Positions 24,361 through 32,007 of a DNA stretch of 47,425 bases are shown piece by piece. Position 1 is the first letter of the stretch. Each line of letters begins with the position of its first letter. Location: assembly GCA_964385695.1 (NCBI GenBank), contig CAYLQA010000029.1, positions 1 through 47,425 on the forward strand, written 5' to 3'. Source of the stretch: CAYLQA01 sp964385695. GTDB lineage: Bacteria > Desulfobacterota > Desulfobulbia > Desulfobulbales > Desulfurivibrionaceae. The notes below the pieces were generated by a model. It saw nothing but the letters and a program-made list of their open reading frames with translations. It did no database searches and was not told the origin of the DNA. The position numbers were made by a program, and so were the translations under genes.

Positions 24361-24957
24361 TTAGTCCTTCTTTTTCCAACTCTTCTCTTCTTGGCGCAAA
24401 AGGCGGACGATATTGTCTTTATGCTTGAGCCAGACAAAAACACCGACCACCAGGGCAAGAATTGCCTTTTCCACCGAGCCGTAGAGCAACCAGACCAATC
24501 CCGGCATAAGAAGGGCTGCAGTGAGGGAGCCCAAAGAGACAAAACCCCAATTGTAGACCACCCCAACAAAGATTAGGATATCGAGCAATGCAGCCACAGG
24601 CGCAAGATAAAGAAAGATACCCAAAGCCGTAGCCACTCCCTTGCCGCCCTTAAACTTCAGGTAGATCGGATAAAGGTGGCCCAAAAAGGCAGCGCCACCG
24701 CAAACCGCAACCCAGGTCATCCTGATCGGCTCAGCAGGCAGGAGTGAGGCCGCAGCCAACATGGGCAGAATCGCCTTAAGCACATCGCAGACCAGAGTGG
24801 AGACGCCGAACTTTTTGCCTGCCAGGCGGGTGACATTGGTTGCCCCGATATTACGACTGCCTTCATTGCGGACATCAACGCCTGCCATTTTGCCGAAAAC
24901 CAGGCCAAAGGGGATGGAACCGATCAAATATGAGCCAACGATAAAAAAATATTCCAT
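24361..24957 (-). CDS. plsY: Acyl-phosphate:glycerol-3-phosphate acyltransferase
   Basis: PlsY acylates glycerol-3-phosphate with acyl-phosphate in the first step of phospholipid synthesis at the inner membrane. The 198-residue protein has several hydrophobic helices and the three family motifs: GSIPFGLVFGK, SRNIGATNVTRL and KFKGGKGVATALG. Its length is typical. A short J-domain gene follows directly and probably shares its transcript. The ATG lies about 150 bases from the divergent deaminase gene. Confidence 0.96.
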   Translation of the reverse strand: MEYFFIVGSYLIGSIPFGLVFGKMAGVDVRNEGSRNIGATNVTRLAGKKFGVSTLVCDVLKAILPMLAAASLLPAEPIRMTWVAVCGGAAFLGHLYPIYLKFKGGKGVATALGIFLYLAPVAALLDILIFVGVVYNWGFVSLGSLTAALLMPGLVWLLYGSVEKAILALVVGVFVWLKHKDNIVRLLRQEEKSWKKKD

Positions 24958-25103
24958 GCTGTTACTTTTTTTAAGGTGTATGGGTTCATCGAAAGGAAAA
25001 CTTTCATAGCCGTATAACGAAGGGCTATAGTAGCATGGAAGTATATCTTTAGCGTCTTTTTTTTAGAGTCGCTCTGTTACGAAAATTCACTACAGGAGCA
25101 GGC

Positions 25104-25571
25104 ATGCACGAAGAATTCATGCAGCAGGCGATCCAACTGGCCCACAAAAAAATGGAGCTCAACGAGGGCGGCCCCTTTGCCGCGCTTATTGTCCAAGATG
25201 GGCATGTTATTGCCCGGGGCTGGAATAGGGTTACCTCAACCAATGACCCAACCGCCCATGCCGAGATCGTTGCTATCCGCAAGGCCTGCCAGATGGTAAA
25301 AAGCTTCAGTTTGGAAAATTGCGTCCTCTATGTCAACTGCGAGCCCTGCCCCATGTGCATGGCCGCCATTTACTGGGCTGGAATAAAACAGGTTTTTTAT
25401 GCCGCAACCAGACATGATGCAGCCAAGATCGGCTTTGCCGATGACCATATCCACCAAGAACTCACACTTCCCCTTGAGCAGCGTGAAATGCAGCTTGGCC
25501 AACTTATGCAGGCTGAGGCCCTGGAGATTTTTGCCGCCTGGGACGCAAAAGAGGACAAAATTCTATACTAA
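25104..25571 (+). CDS. Nucleoside/guanine deaminase of the cytidine-deaminase superfamily
   Basis: The 155-residue zinc hydrolase carries the catalytic HAE motif in DPTAHAEIVAIRKA and the PCxxC motif in NCEPCPMCMAAIYWAG. The close spacing, the phrase AIYWAGIKQVFYAATRHDAAKIGFAD and the C-terminal ending resemble the Bacillus GuaD guanine deaminase more than tRNA deaminase TadA. The likely reaction is guanine to xanthine plus ammonia; other purine substrates are possible. CAGGAG lies 6 bases upstream of the ATG. It stands alone between plsY (divergent) and a broken cysteine-cluster gene. Confidence 0.85.
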   Translation: MHEEFMQQAIQLAHKKMELNEGGPFAALIVQDGHVIARGWNRVTSTNDPTAHAEIVAIRKACQMVKSFSLENCVLYVNCEPCPMCMAAIYWAGIKQVFYAATRHDAAKIGFADDHIHQELTLPLEQREMQLGQLMQAEALEIFAAWDAKEDKILY

Positions 25572-25645
25572 CCTCCCTCCCCCATCAAAAAGCACCAGCG
25601 CAACACCTCAATATAATTACATAAAATATTTTTTTATTTTTTTAT

Positions 25646-25673
25646 TAAAGTTCCAAAATGTTTTGGCCGATAA
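25646..25673 (+). promoter_or_regulatory. Possible sigma-28 promoter upstream of the cysteine-cluster gene
   Basis: TAAAGTTC (25646-25653) and GCCGATAA (25666-25673, a perfect -10) are separated by 12 bases, one more than optimal. The site sits 25 bases before the ATG at 25699 in an AT-rich stretch. It would put this gene in the flagellar class-3 regulon. The spacing lowers confidence. Confidence 0.4.
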
Positions 25674-25698
25674 AATCGACAAGGGAAAAAAATTGGCC

Positions 25699-26281
25699 AT
25701 GAAAGAAAAACAAACTACAAAATCAAAAATCCATTATTTTGTCGCAAATCCAAACGTTTGCGGCACATGCTCCGAGTCCGGCAACACCTGTTGTCACTGT
25801 CCTGCGGATCAAAGCTATATGATAGCCCCGCTCTCAGAGGCAGATGCAGGCGGTGAGTCCCTGGACCGGGCAAGGTGGTTTTGTGGTTGAAGAGCCAAAC
25901 TCCCCAGAGTTTCTGAATGTCATGGAGCAAATCTTCAGTCATGCGCCTGAGGACATCCGCACCTCGTTTCCCGAAGGCGAAACCCATATGCGCCTTGCCC
26001 AAAACAGTGTGGACCAATGTGTTTTTCTCGGCCCTAACGGCTGCCTGCTCCCCAATCCGGCCCGGCCTATATTTTGCCAGATTTACCCCTTCTGGTTCAC
26101 GGGCGAGCAGATTCAGGTTTTTGGAGATCACAACTGTCTTGCTCTGAAAACTGCTGAGACGATTCCACGCCTGTGCTCCCTCCTGGGGACGAATCCCGAC
26201 CATCTTTTCTCTCTGTACTGTCGTCTTTGCAAAGTTTGGGGAGTACCCCCTCCCAACAAATATCAATTAATGTGTGGCTGA
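25699..26281 (+). pseudogene. YkgJ-like cysteine-cluster protein, frameshifted
   Basis: Two overlapping reading frames form one protein. The first (25699 to the stop at 25890) begins MKEKQTTKSKIHYFVANPN and has CGTCSESGNTCCHC, then IAPLSEADA. The second frame (open before 25844 to 26281) continues with SPWTGQGGFVVEEPN, CVFLGPNGCLLP, RPIFCQIYPFWF and a final CRLCKVWGV. The Cys-rich N-terminal cluster and the C-x(n)-RPxxC-x2-YPF segment are typical of YkgJ/Fe-S or zinc cysteine-cluster proteins. Moving one base forward near 25845-25855 restores one product of about 193 residues, so a one-base insertion, a sequencing error or a programmed shift is possible. No classic slippery run is present. 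Confidence 0.65.
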
Positions 26282-26522
26282 TAACCGGACACATGTTGAT
26301 TCTCCTCTTAAGAAAGTAATTTTTTCCCCTCTCCTTCTTAAAGAAGCAAAAGCCATGCCTCTGTCTGGCCTATCGCACAACCACAAACTACCACCCTGTA
26401 TTTACGTACTTTTCACCAAAAACACCCCACCCGCACCCTCCACCACAACAGGGTAAATTTTTCCCCTTTCAGCATCTGCCCCGAAAGAAAAAAGATAATT
26501 AGGACCAAAAAAGTTTTACTTC

Positions 26523-26536
26523 TTGATTTAAGTCAA
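26523..26536 (+). promoter_or_regulatory. FNR/HcpR-type operator and promoter of hcp
   Basis: TTGATTTAAGTCAA is a CRP/FNR-family half-site pair (TTGAT-N4-GTCAA). A TATAGT at 26559-26564 would start transcription near 26571, placing the box centre at about -41.5, the class II activation position. HcpR and FNR proteins regulate hcp in related bacteria. The rest of 26282-26619 holds no gene I can support. Confidence 0.6.
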
Positions 26537-26619
26537 AGTCTCGATCTAGGCTGATTGATATAGTCTCCTCAAACGTTAGGGAAAAATTTTCAAGCCAACC
26601 TTCAAATAAGGAGCACGCC

Positions 26620-28248
26620 ATGTTTTGTTATCAATGTGAACAAGCCGCCAAAGGAACCGCCTGTACCGTAAGTGGTGTCTGTGGAAAAAAACCCGATGTC
26701 GCCGCACTGCAAGATCTTCTCATCCATGCCCTGCAGGGTCTCTCCCTCATGGCCGTTGAGGGAAGAAAGGTGGGAGTGACCGATTCCGACCTTAACCTCT
26801 TCACCTGTGAAGCAATCTTTTCCACCCTGACCAATACGGACTTTGACCCGGAACGCTTTAACCAGCTCATCAACCGCACTGTTGAGCTGCGTGAGTCCAT
26901 GAAGAGCAAGGTCCAGGCAGCTGGCGGTAACGTTGATTTTGCCTACCCCTGCGCCTCCTATACTCCTGCCGCGGATACCGCCGCTCTGGTGAACCAGGGC
27001 GAGGGAGTAGCCCTCAATGCCGACACCGGCGAGAATGAGGATATCCGCTCTCTCAAGCACATTCTCCTCTTCGGCCTTAAGGGTATTGCCGCCTATGCCG
27101 ACCACGCCCGGATCCTGGGCCAGGAAGATGACGCCGTCTACGCCTTCATCCATGAGGCAATGACCGCCATCCTGCGCGACGACCTGACCGCTGAAGACTG
27201 TGTGGCAGCGGCCATGAAATGCGGTGAAGTCAACCTGCGTGCCATGGAACTGCTCGACGCTGGAAATACCGGCACCTACGGCCACCCGGTACCCACCGAG
27301 GTTCCCCTGGGCGCCAAGGCCGGTAAGGCCATCCTCGTTTCCGGTCATGATCTGAAGGATCTTGACATGTTGCTCCAGCAGACCGAGGGCAAGGGAATCA
27401 ACATCTACACCCATGGTGAGATGCTGCCCTGCCACGGTTACCCTGAGCTGAAAAAATACCCGCACTTCTACGGCCATTACGGTACCGCCTGGCAGAACCA
27501 GCAGAAGGAGTTCCCCGAGTTCCCCGGCGCAATCCTGATGACCACCAACTGCATCCAGCAGCCCAAAGAGAGCTACCAGGCAGAGATCTTCACCACCGGC
27601 CTGGTCGGTTGGCCCGGCGTTACCCACCTCAAGGACAAGGACTTCACCCCGGTCATTGAGAAGGCCCTGGCAATGGACGGCTTTGCCGCAGACACCGAGA
27701 AAGGCAAGGTAATGGTAGGCTTTGCCCGCAACGCTGTACTCGGCGTGGCAGACAAGGTCATCGAGGCGGTCAAAAACAAAGACATCCGCCACTTCTTCCT
27801 GGTTGCAGGTTGTGACGGCGCCAAACCCGGCCGTAACTACTACACCGAGTTTGTAGAGAAGGTCCCCAAAGATTGCGTGGTCCTGACCCTGGCCTGCGGT
27901 AAATTCCGCTTCTTTGACCAGCAACTCGGCGACATTGGCGGCATCCCACGCCTCCTGGATGTAGGACAGTGTAACGATTCATACTCTGCCATCCAGATTG
28001 CCGTGGCCCTGTCCAAGGCCTTTGACTGCGGAGTGAACGACCTGCCTTTATCCATGGTTCTTTCCTGGTACGAGCAGAAGGCGGTGGCGATCCTCCTTAC
28101 CCTGCTGCACCTCGGGATCACTGACATCCGCTTAGGACCCACTCTGCCGGCGTTTGTTACCCCCAACGTCCTGGACGTGTTGGTACAGAACTTTGACATC
28201 AAGCCGATCTCTACCCCGGACGAGGACCTGAAGACCATCCTCGGATAA
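26620..28248 (+). CDS. hcp: Hybrid-cluster protein (hydroxylamine reductase / NO-detoxifying)
   Basis: Hcp is a cytoplasmic Fe-S/Fe-S-O enzyme that reduces NO or hydroxylamine and takes part in S-nitrosation signalling. The 542-residue protein starts with the proximal-cluster cysteines MFCYQCEQAAKGTACTV followed by GVCGKK. Hybrid-cluster ligands lie in HGEMLPCHGYPEL, TTNCIQQP, AGCDGAKPGRNYYTE, LACGKFRF, DVGQCND and LGPTLPAF. An AAGGAG ribosome site precedes the ATG by 7 bases. No hcr reductase follows; instead an HD-domain protein and a ferredoxin-like protein are next on the same strand and may supply electrons or regulation. Confidence 0.97.
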   Translation: MFCYQCEQAAKGTACTVSGVCGKKPDVAALQDLLIHALQGLSLMAVEGRKVGVTDSDLNLFTCEAIFSTLTNTDFDPERFNQLINRTVELRESMKSKVQAAGGNVDFAYPCASYTPAADTAALVNQGEGVALNADTGENEDIRSLKHILLFGLKGIAAYADHARILGQEDDAVYAFIHEAMTAILRDDLTAEDCVAAAMKCGEVNLRAMELLDAGNTGTYGHPVPTEVPLGAKAGKAILVSGHDLKDLDMLLQQTEGKGINIYTHGEMLPCHGYPELKKYPHFYGHYGTAWQNQQKEFPEFPGAILMTTNCIQQPKESYQAEIFTTGLVGWPGVTHLKDKDFTPVIEKALAMDGFAADTEKGKVMVGFARNAVLGVADKVIEAVKNKDIRHFFLVAGCDGAKPGRNYYTEFVEKVPKDCVVLTLACGKFRFFDQQLGDIGGIPRLLDVGQCNDSYSAIQIAVALSKAFDCGVNDLPLSMVLSWYEQKAVAILLTLLHLGITDIRLGPTLPAFVTPNVLDVLVQNFDIKPISTPDEDLKTILG

Positions 28249-28298
28249 TCCGGCAAGAGAGATTGCGCAAAGGTTAGGATTTTTTCCAAAACCCAGGA

Positions 28299-28331
28299 GC
28301 AGGGCAACGAGTTGAATACGAGTTGCCCTGC
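28299..28331 (+). repeat. Intergenic hairpin after hcp
   Basis: GCAGGGCAAC (28299-28308) pairs perfectly with GTTGCCCTGC (28322-28331) around a 13-base loop. No T tract follows, so it is not a standard rho-independent terminator; it may protect the hcp mRNA end or attenuate read-through into the HD gene. Confidence 0.5.
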
Positions 28332-28378
28332 CCTCCCCCGAAAAAAACCAACCTTTGATTGCCTACGAGGAACGCGTT

Positions 28379-29104
28379 ATGAAGTGCCCTGGTCAAGACA
28401 GCCGCTACTGGGAATCCAGTGCAGTTTTTGAAGCAGCCTGCCCGAAATGCAAAAACCCCATTGAATTTTTCAAGGATGACTCCACCCGCAAATGCTCAAA
28501 CTGCGGACACCGCATGCTGAATCCAGAAAACGATTTCGGCTGCGCTGCCTACTGTCCCTACGCCGAGCAATGCCTGGGCTCCCTGCCGCCGGAACTTTTG
28601 GCCAAGAAACAAAACCTCTTAAAAGAGAGGGTGGCCATTGAGATGAAGCGCTACTTTGACAACGATTTCAAGCGCATCGGCCATGCCACGCGGGTGGCCA
28701 GGTATGCAGAGGAGATTGGCAAAGAAACGGAGAGTAATCCAGCAGTCACCTTGATAGCCGCGTATTTACATGACATCGGCATCAAAGAGGCTGAAAAAAA
28801 ACATAATAGCGCTGCCCCACGCTACCAACACGAAGAGGGGCCGCCGGTGGCTCGAGATCTTTTAAGCAGTATTGGCGCAACCGAGGAGTTGATTAATGAT
28901 GTCTGCAAAATCATTGACCATCACCACACTCCGAAACCAGAGGAAAGCCTTGAATTTAAGGCGGTGTATGATGCGGACCTCATTGCCAACCTGGAAGAAA
29001 AACACAAGGAATCACCCCTTGACGCAACGCAGTTAGAAAACATTTTAAAAACATCATTTTTAACCGAGCATGGGGCAAAACTTGCCGCAAAAATGCTCAC
29101 CTAG
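28379..29104 (+). CDS. Zinc-ribbon HD-domain phosphohydrolase-like protein
   Basis: The 241-residue protein has an unusual cysteine-rich N-terminus: MKCPGQDSRYWESS, a CPKC and CSNC pair 14 residues apart (zinc ribbon), then GCAAYCPYAEQCLG. From about residue 85 it carries an HD domain: HATRVARYAEEIG, the metal-binding AAYLHDIGI, and DHHHTPK. HD proteins hydrolyse phosphate esters, often nucleotides, but the substrate here is unknown. The ATG at 28379 is chosen for the GAGGA 8 bases upstream and because the conserved-looking sequence starts there; an in-frame ATT/ATG region further upstream lacks such a site. It lies between hcp and a ferredoxin-like gene, all in one direction. Confidence 0.85.
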   Translation: MKCPGQDSRYWESSAVFEAACPKCKNPIEFFKDDSTRKCSNCGHRMLNPENDFGCAAYCPYAEQCLGSLPPELLAKKQNLLKERVAIEMKRYFDNDFKRIGHATRVARYAEEIGKETESNPAVTLIAAYLHDIGIKEAEKKHNSAAPRYQHEEGPPVARDLLSSIGATEELINDVCKIIDHHHTPKPEESLEFKAVYDADLIANLEEKHKESPLDATQLENILKTSFLTEHGAKLAAKMLT

Positions 29105-29177
29105 GAAAGCAAACAATAAAAAGAGACGAACCTTTAGCTTTTAAGTGTTGTCTTAACTCTACATACGGAGTGAAATC

Positions 29178-29945
29178 ATGCGAGTTTTACGAAAAATTAT
29201 CGAGATCGACGAAGAATTGTGTAACGGCTGTGGCGAGTGCGTCCCCTCCTGTGCCGAAGGTGCCCTGGAGATCGTGGATGGCAAGGCCCGGATGATCGCG
29301 GAAAAATATTGCGACGGCCTTGGCGCCTGCCTTGGCGACTGCCCAACCGGCGCTTTGAAAATCATTGAACGCGAAGCAGAGGACTTTGATGAAGAGGCGG
29401 TTGAAGAATTGCTGAGCAAGAGAGCTGAAGCCCAACTGGGCAAGGCCCCTGCTGCTCCCCAGGGCGGTGGATGCCCATCAGCACAGCTCAAGACCTTTGC
29501 CCCGTCCACCCCCTGCCAGGATGCCAACCGCCCAACCGGCCTTGGCACAGCAGGTACGGATTCCGCCTTGAGCCACTGGCCTGTGCAGATCAGACTCGTT
29601 CCGCCCAATGCCCCGTTCTTGGCAAATGCAGATCTTTTGGTGGGAGCGGATTGCGTGCCCGTAGCCTATGCAAACTTCCACAGGGACCTGCTGGCCGGGA
29701 AAGTGGTCATGATGGGTTGCCCGAAGTTCGATGAAGTAGACAGCTACGTGCAGAAATTCATCGATATCTTCAGGGCCGGCCAGATCAAAAGCGTGACCAT
29801 CGCCATCATGGAGGTGCCCTGCTGCGCCAATATGCGCCAGATCATCAGCGAGGCGCAACGCCAGGCAGGGAGCTCTATCCCGCTGAACGAGGTGGTTATT
29901 TCCGCCCGCGGTGAAATTATCAGACAAGGAGAAATGGCAGCCTAA
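29178..29945 (+). CDS. 4Fe-4S ferredoxin-type protein of the hcp cluster
   Basis: The 255-residue protein begins with a bacterial two-cluster ferredoxin domain: ELCNGCGECVPSCAEGAL, then YCDGLGACLGDCPTGAL. After an Ala/Pro-rich linker with extra cysteines (GGGCPSAQ, STPCQD), the C-terminal half, from HWPVQIRLVPPNAPF, holds LLVGADCVPVAYANFH, VMMGCPKFDE and MEVPCCANMRQII. That half resembles the iron-sulfur module seen in proteins encoded beside hcp in anaerobes. The probable role is electron donor to Hcp; this is inference from context. CGGAGTG lies 6 bases upstream of the ATG. Confidence 0.85.
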   Translation: MRVLRKIIEIDEELCNGCGECVPSCAEGALEIVDGKARMIAEKYCDGLGACLGDCPTGALKIIEREAEDFDEEAVEELLSKRAEAQLGKAPAAPQGGGCPSAQLKTFAPSTPCQDANRPTGLGTAGTDSALSHWPVQIRLVPPNAPFLANADLLVGADCVPVAYANFHRDLLAGKVVMMGCPKFDEVDSYVQKFIDIFRAGQIKSVTIAIMEVPCCANMRQIISEAQRQAGSSIPLNEVVISARGEIIRQGEMAA

Positions 29946-29973
29946 AGGCCGGACATTCTCCTGAACAACTGTC

Positions 29974-30011
29974 TTCCGGGCAAGCAAGAATTTACTTTTG
30001 TTTGCCCGGAA
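29974..30011 (+). repeat. Hairpin after the ferredoxin gene
   Basis: TTCCGGGCAA (29974-29983) pairs with TTGCCCGGAA (30002-30011); the 18-base loop can pair further (CAAG with CTTTTG). It follows the stop codon by about 30 bases and may end the hcp-HD-ferredoxin unit, though no T run follows. Confidence 0.45.
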
Positions 30012-30149
30012 AAACGGGTACAAAAGAACTGTTTTACACAGCATTTTTTATGCTTCTCAGCAGTTATTTAAAATCCGGGACCAGAATAAACAGATGACCA
30101 GTAAGATGCCGCTGTGCGGTTTTTCTTGCCTGGACTTCAGGAGAATGCA

Positions 30150-30641
30150 ATGCAGCTTGCCAAACGGGTAACGATCTTCCTTATCACATTCCTGCTTCTC
30201 TGCGCCGGGGCCAATGCCCAGGCTGCGACCAAGATGCCCCACTTTGCCCTCCCCTCTGCCGAGGACGGCTCTTTGGTTGATTCGGAAAGTTATAAAGGGC
30301 AGGTCATGCTCATCAATTTTTGGGCCACCTGGTGCCCTCCCTGCCGTAAAGAAATCCCCTCTCTGATCAAGCTGCAAAACGAGTTCGGCTCCAAAGGCTT
30401 TACGGTTATCGGCCTTTCCACAGACCAGGGCGGCTCAAAAGTGGTTGTCAAACTGATGAAGAAGATGGGGGTCAACTACCCCATACTGATGGCTGACTCA
30501 AAAACTCCCCGTGCCTTCGGCGGCATCCTGGGGATTCCCACCTCTTTTTTGGTCAACAAAAAAGGGTATGTGGTCAAACGCTATGATGGGTATGTAGACC
30601 ACAACACCCTCCTCAGAGACCTCAAATCCGTCATCGAATAG
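30150..30641 (+). CDS. TlpA/ResA-like periplasmic thioredoxin
   Basis: The 163-residue protein has a signal peptide (ITFLLLCAGANAQA, cleavage near residue 25) and a thioredoxin fold with the active site WCPPC in INFWATWCPPCRKEIP. The cis-proline loop is GIPTSFLVNKKGYV. The usual roles are reducing disulfides in apocytochromes c or periplasmic oxidoreductases. The ATG at 30150 has CAGGAG upstream and begins the signal peptide; the in-frame upstream ATG adds no sensible sequence. It is separated from the ferredoxin gene by 200 bases containing a hairpin. Confidence 0.92.
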   Translation: MQLAKRVTIFLITFLLLCAGANAQAATKMPHFALPSAEDGSLVDSESYKGQVMLINFWATWCPPCRKEIPSLIKLQNEFGSKGFTVIGLSTDQGGSKVVVKLMKKMGVNYPILMADSKTPRAFGGILGIPTSFLVNKKGYVVKRYDGYVDHNTLLRDLKSVIE

Positions 30642-30682
30642 TCCCGGATGATTTTCATGGAACACCGACGGACATTTTCCGG

Positions 30683-30710
30683 TTGACAACTTTTTTTCCT
30701 TTCGTATATT
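30683..30710 (+). promoter_or_regulatory. Strong sigma-70 type promoter of the small secreted protein
   Basis: TTGACA (30683-30688, perfect) and TATATT (30705-30710) are 16 bases apart. Transcription would start near 30717, giving a leader of about 72 bases with AGGAGG close to the ATG. Confidence 0.65.
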
Positions 30711-30788
30711 GACTGAACGATTATTCATAATTTTCCGTATGGTGTATACAGGAAAAAATTTTCCATAAACCTTAGGAGGAGAAAAACA

Positions 30789-30995
30789 ATGAAAAAAGTT
30801 ATCACCTTGGCAATGGCTTTGGCTTTCGTTGCAAGCACCGCTACCATGAGCGTTGCTGCCAGCGTAAAATGTGAAGTAAAATCCATTGACGGCTCCACCG
30901 TCACCATGGATTGCGGCAAGAAAGCAAGCAAGCTGAAAGCCGGCGACAAAGTAAAAGTTAAAGCTGCCAAGAAAAAAGCAATCGAAGGTTGCTAA
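30789..30995 (+). CDS. Small secreted Lys-rich protein with a conserved-looking Cys pair
   Basis: The 68-residue product has a clear signal peptide (MKKVITLAMALAFVASTA, cleavage near SVAA) and a mature part of about 45 residues: VKCEVKSIDGSTVTMDCGKK, then LKAGDKVKVKAAKKKAIEGC. The beta-rich pattern looks like a small OB- or SH3-type barrel, with three cysteines. AGGAGG lies 8 bases upstream, and promoter and terminator are strong, implying high expression. It resembles in outline the small ExtJ-type proteins of selenite/tellurite operons, but no other such gene is near, so function is left open. Confidence 0.8.
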   Translation: MKKVITLAMALAFVASTATMSVAASVKCEVKSIDGSTVTMDCGKKASKLKAGDKVKVKAAKKKAIEGC

Positions 30996-31020
30996 TTTTC
31001 TTCAGCTAATTTTTGCTGAC

Positions 31021-31057
31021 AAAACCGCCCCTCCTTATATGGTTGGGCGGTTTTTTT
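31021..31057 (+). terminator. Rho-independent terminator of the small secreted protein
   Basis: AAAACCGCCC (31021-31030) pairs with GGGCGGTTTT (31045-31054), 14-base loop, followed by T to 31057. It lies 25 bases after the stop codon. Confidence 0.9.
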
Positions 31058-31146
31058 ATGCCTTTTTTCCGACACGGAATAAATTTTTCCTCTAAACCTC
31101 CCCCCTGCCTTTACTTTTATGGCCCCCTTGCGTATATTCCCTGCCC

Positions 31147-31956
31147 ATGAGCATTTTTGAAGCCATACTCTTCGGCCTTTTGCAAGGCGCCACGGAATTT
31201 CTGCCCATCTCAAGCTCCGGCCATTTGGCCCTGGCCCATTATTTTTTCGGAGCGCAGGAGGCGGAGCTGGCCTTTGACGTGGCCCTGCACCTTGGCACCC
31301 TGGGCGGGGTGATTATCTACTTTTTTGAAGATTTTTTTCTTCTGACAAAAGCCACACTCTTCTTCAAAGATAAAAGCCCGGAATTCGTCCGTCTGCGCTC
31401 CATGGCCCTAGCCATTACCGTGGGCACTATCCCAGGCGTGTGTGCAGGACTTTTCTTAGGCGACATCTCCGAACAATATTTTCGCACCCCAGCCATGGTT
31501 GCCGCTTCCTTGGCAGGCTTCGGTCTCCTCTTGCTTCTTGCCGACAAATCTGGCAAACGCAGCCGCGGCTTTGAATCGATCTCTCTTTTTGATGCACTGG
31601 TGATCGGTATCTGCCAAGGCTTTGCAATTTTCCCCGGTGTTTCGCGTAGCGGCATTACCATCACTGGTGGACTCTTTTTAGGACTCAATCGTCAGAGTGC
31701 GGTGCGCTTTTCTTTTCTGCTCTCCGCCCCGGTCATTTTGGGCGCCGGGATATATAAAATACCGGATATCATCACCCACGGCCTGACCAGTGGCAACCTT
31801 GCGCCTTATCTTGCCGGTTTTATCGCCTCGGCAATCTCAGGCTATCTTTTCATTGCCTTCCTCATGCGCTTTATCAAGGCCAGAAGCTTTGCCATCTTCA
31901 GCTATTATCGCTTCTTGGTTGCCGCTGCCATTCTTGCCACCCTCTTTTTGGGCTAG
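31147..31956 (+). CDS. uppP: Undecaprenyl-diphosphate phosphatase
   Basis: UppP (BacA) dephosphorylates undecaprenyl diphosphate to recycle the lipid carrier for peptidoglycan and O-antigen. The 269-residue protein is highly hydrophobic, with about eight membrane segments. It has both signature motifs: LQGATEFLPISSSGHL at about residue 10 with the catalytic Glu, and FPGVSRSGITI at about residue 163 with the catalytic Arg. Its length is typical. It stands between a terminator and a methyltransferase gene 50 bases downstream. Confidence 0.97.
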   Translation: MSIFEAILFGLLQGATEFLPISSSGHLALAHYFFGAQEAELAFDVALHLGTLGGVIIYFFEDFFLLTKATLFFKDKSPEFVRLRSMALAITVGTIPGVCAGLFLGDISEQYFRTPAMVAASLAGFGLLLLLADKSGKRSRGFESISLFDALVIGICQGFAIFPGVSRSGITITGGLFLGLNRQSAVRFSFLLSAPVILGAGIYKIPDIITHGLTSGNLAPYLAGFIASAISGYLFIAFLMRFIKARSFAIFSYYRFLVAAAILATLFLG

Positions 31957-32007
31957 CAGCCACACCGCAACGTAGGCAATATACTCTTCTGTTATAATGA
32001 GGACGAT

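Noticed and set aside
26334..26346. 13-base palindrome CTTCTTAAAGAAG upstream of hcp
   Set aside because: Too short and AT-rich to distinguish from chance, and more than 180 bases from the hcp promoter.
26602..27924. 440-codon open frame antisense to hcp
   Set aside because: It mirrors the hcp codons throughout, shows no recognisable domain or ribosome site, and hcp itself is certain.
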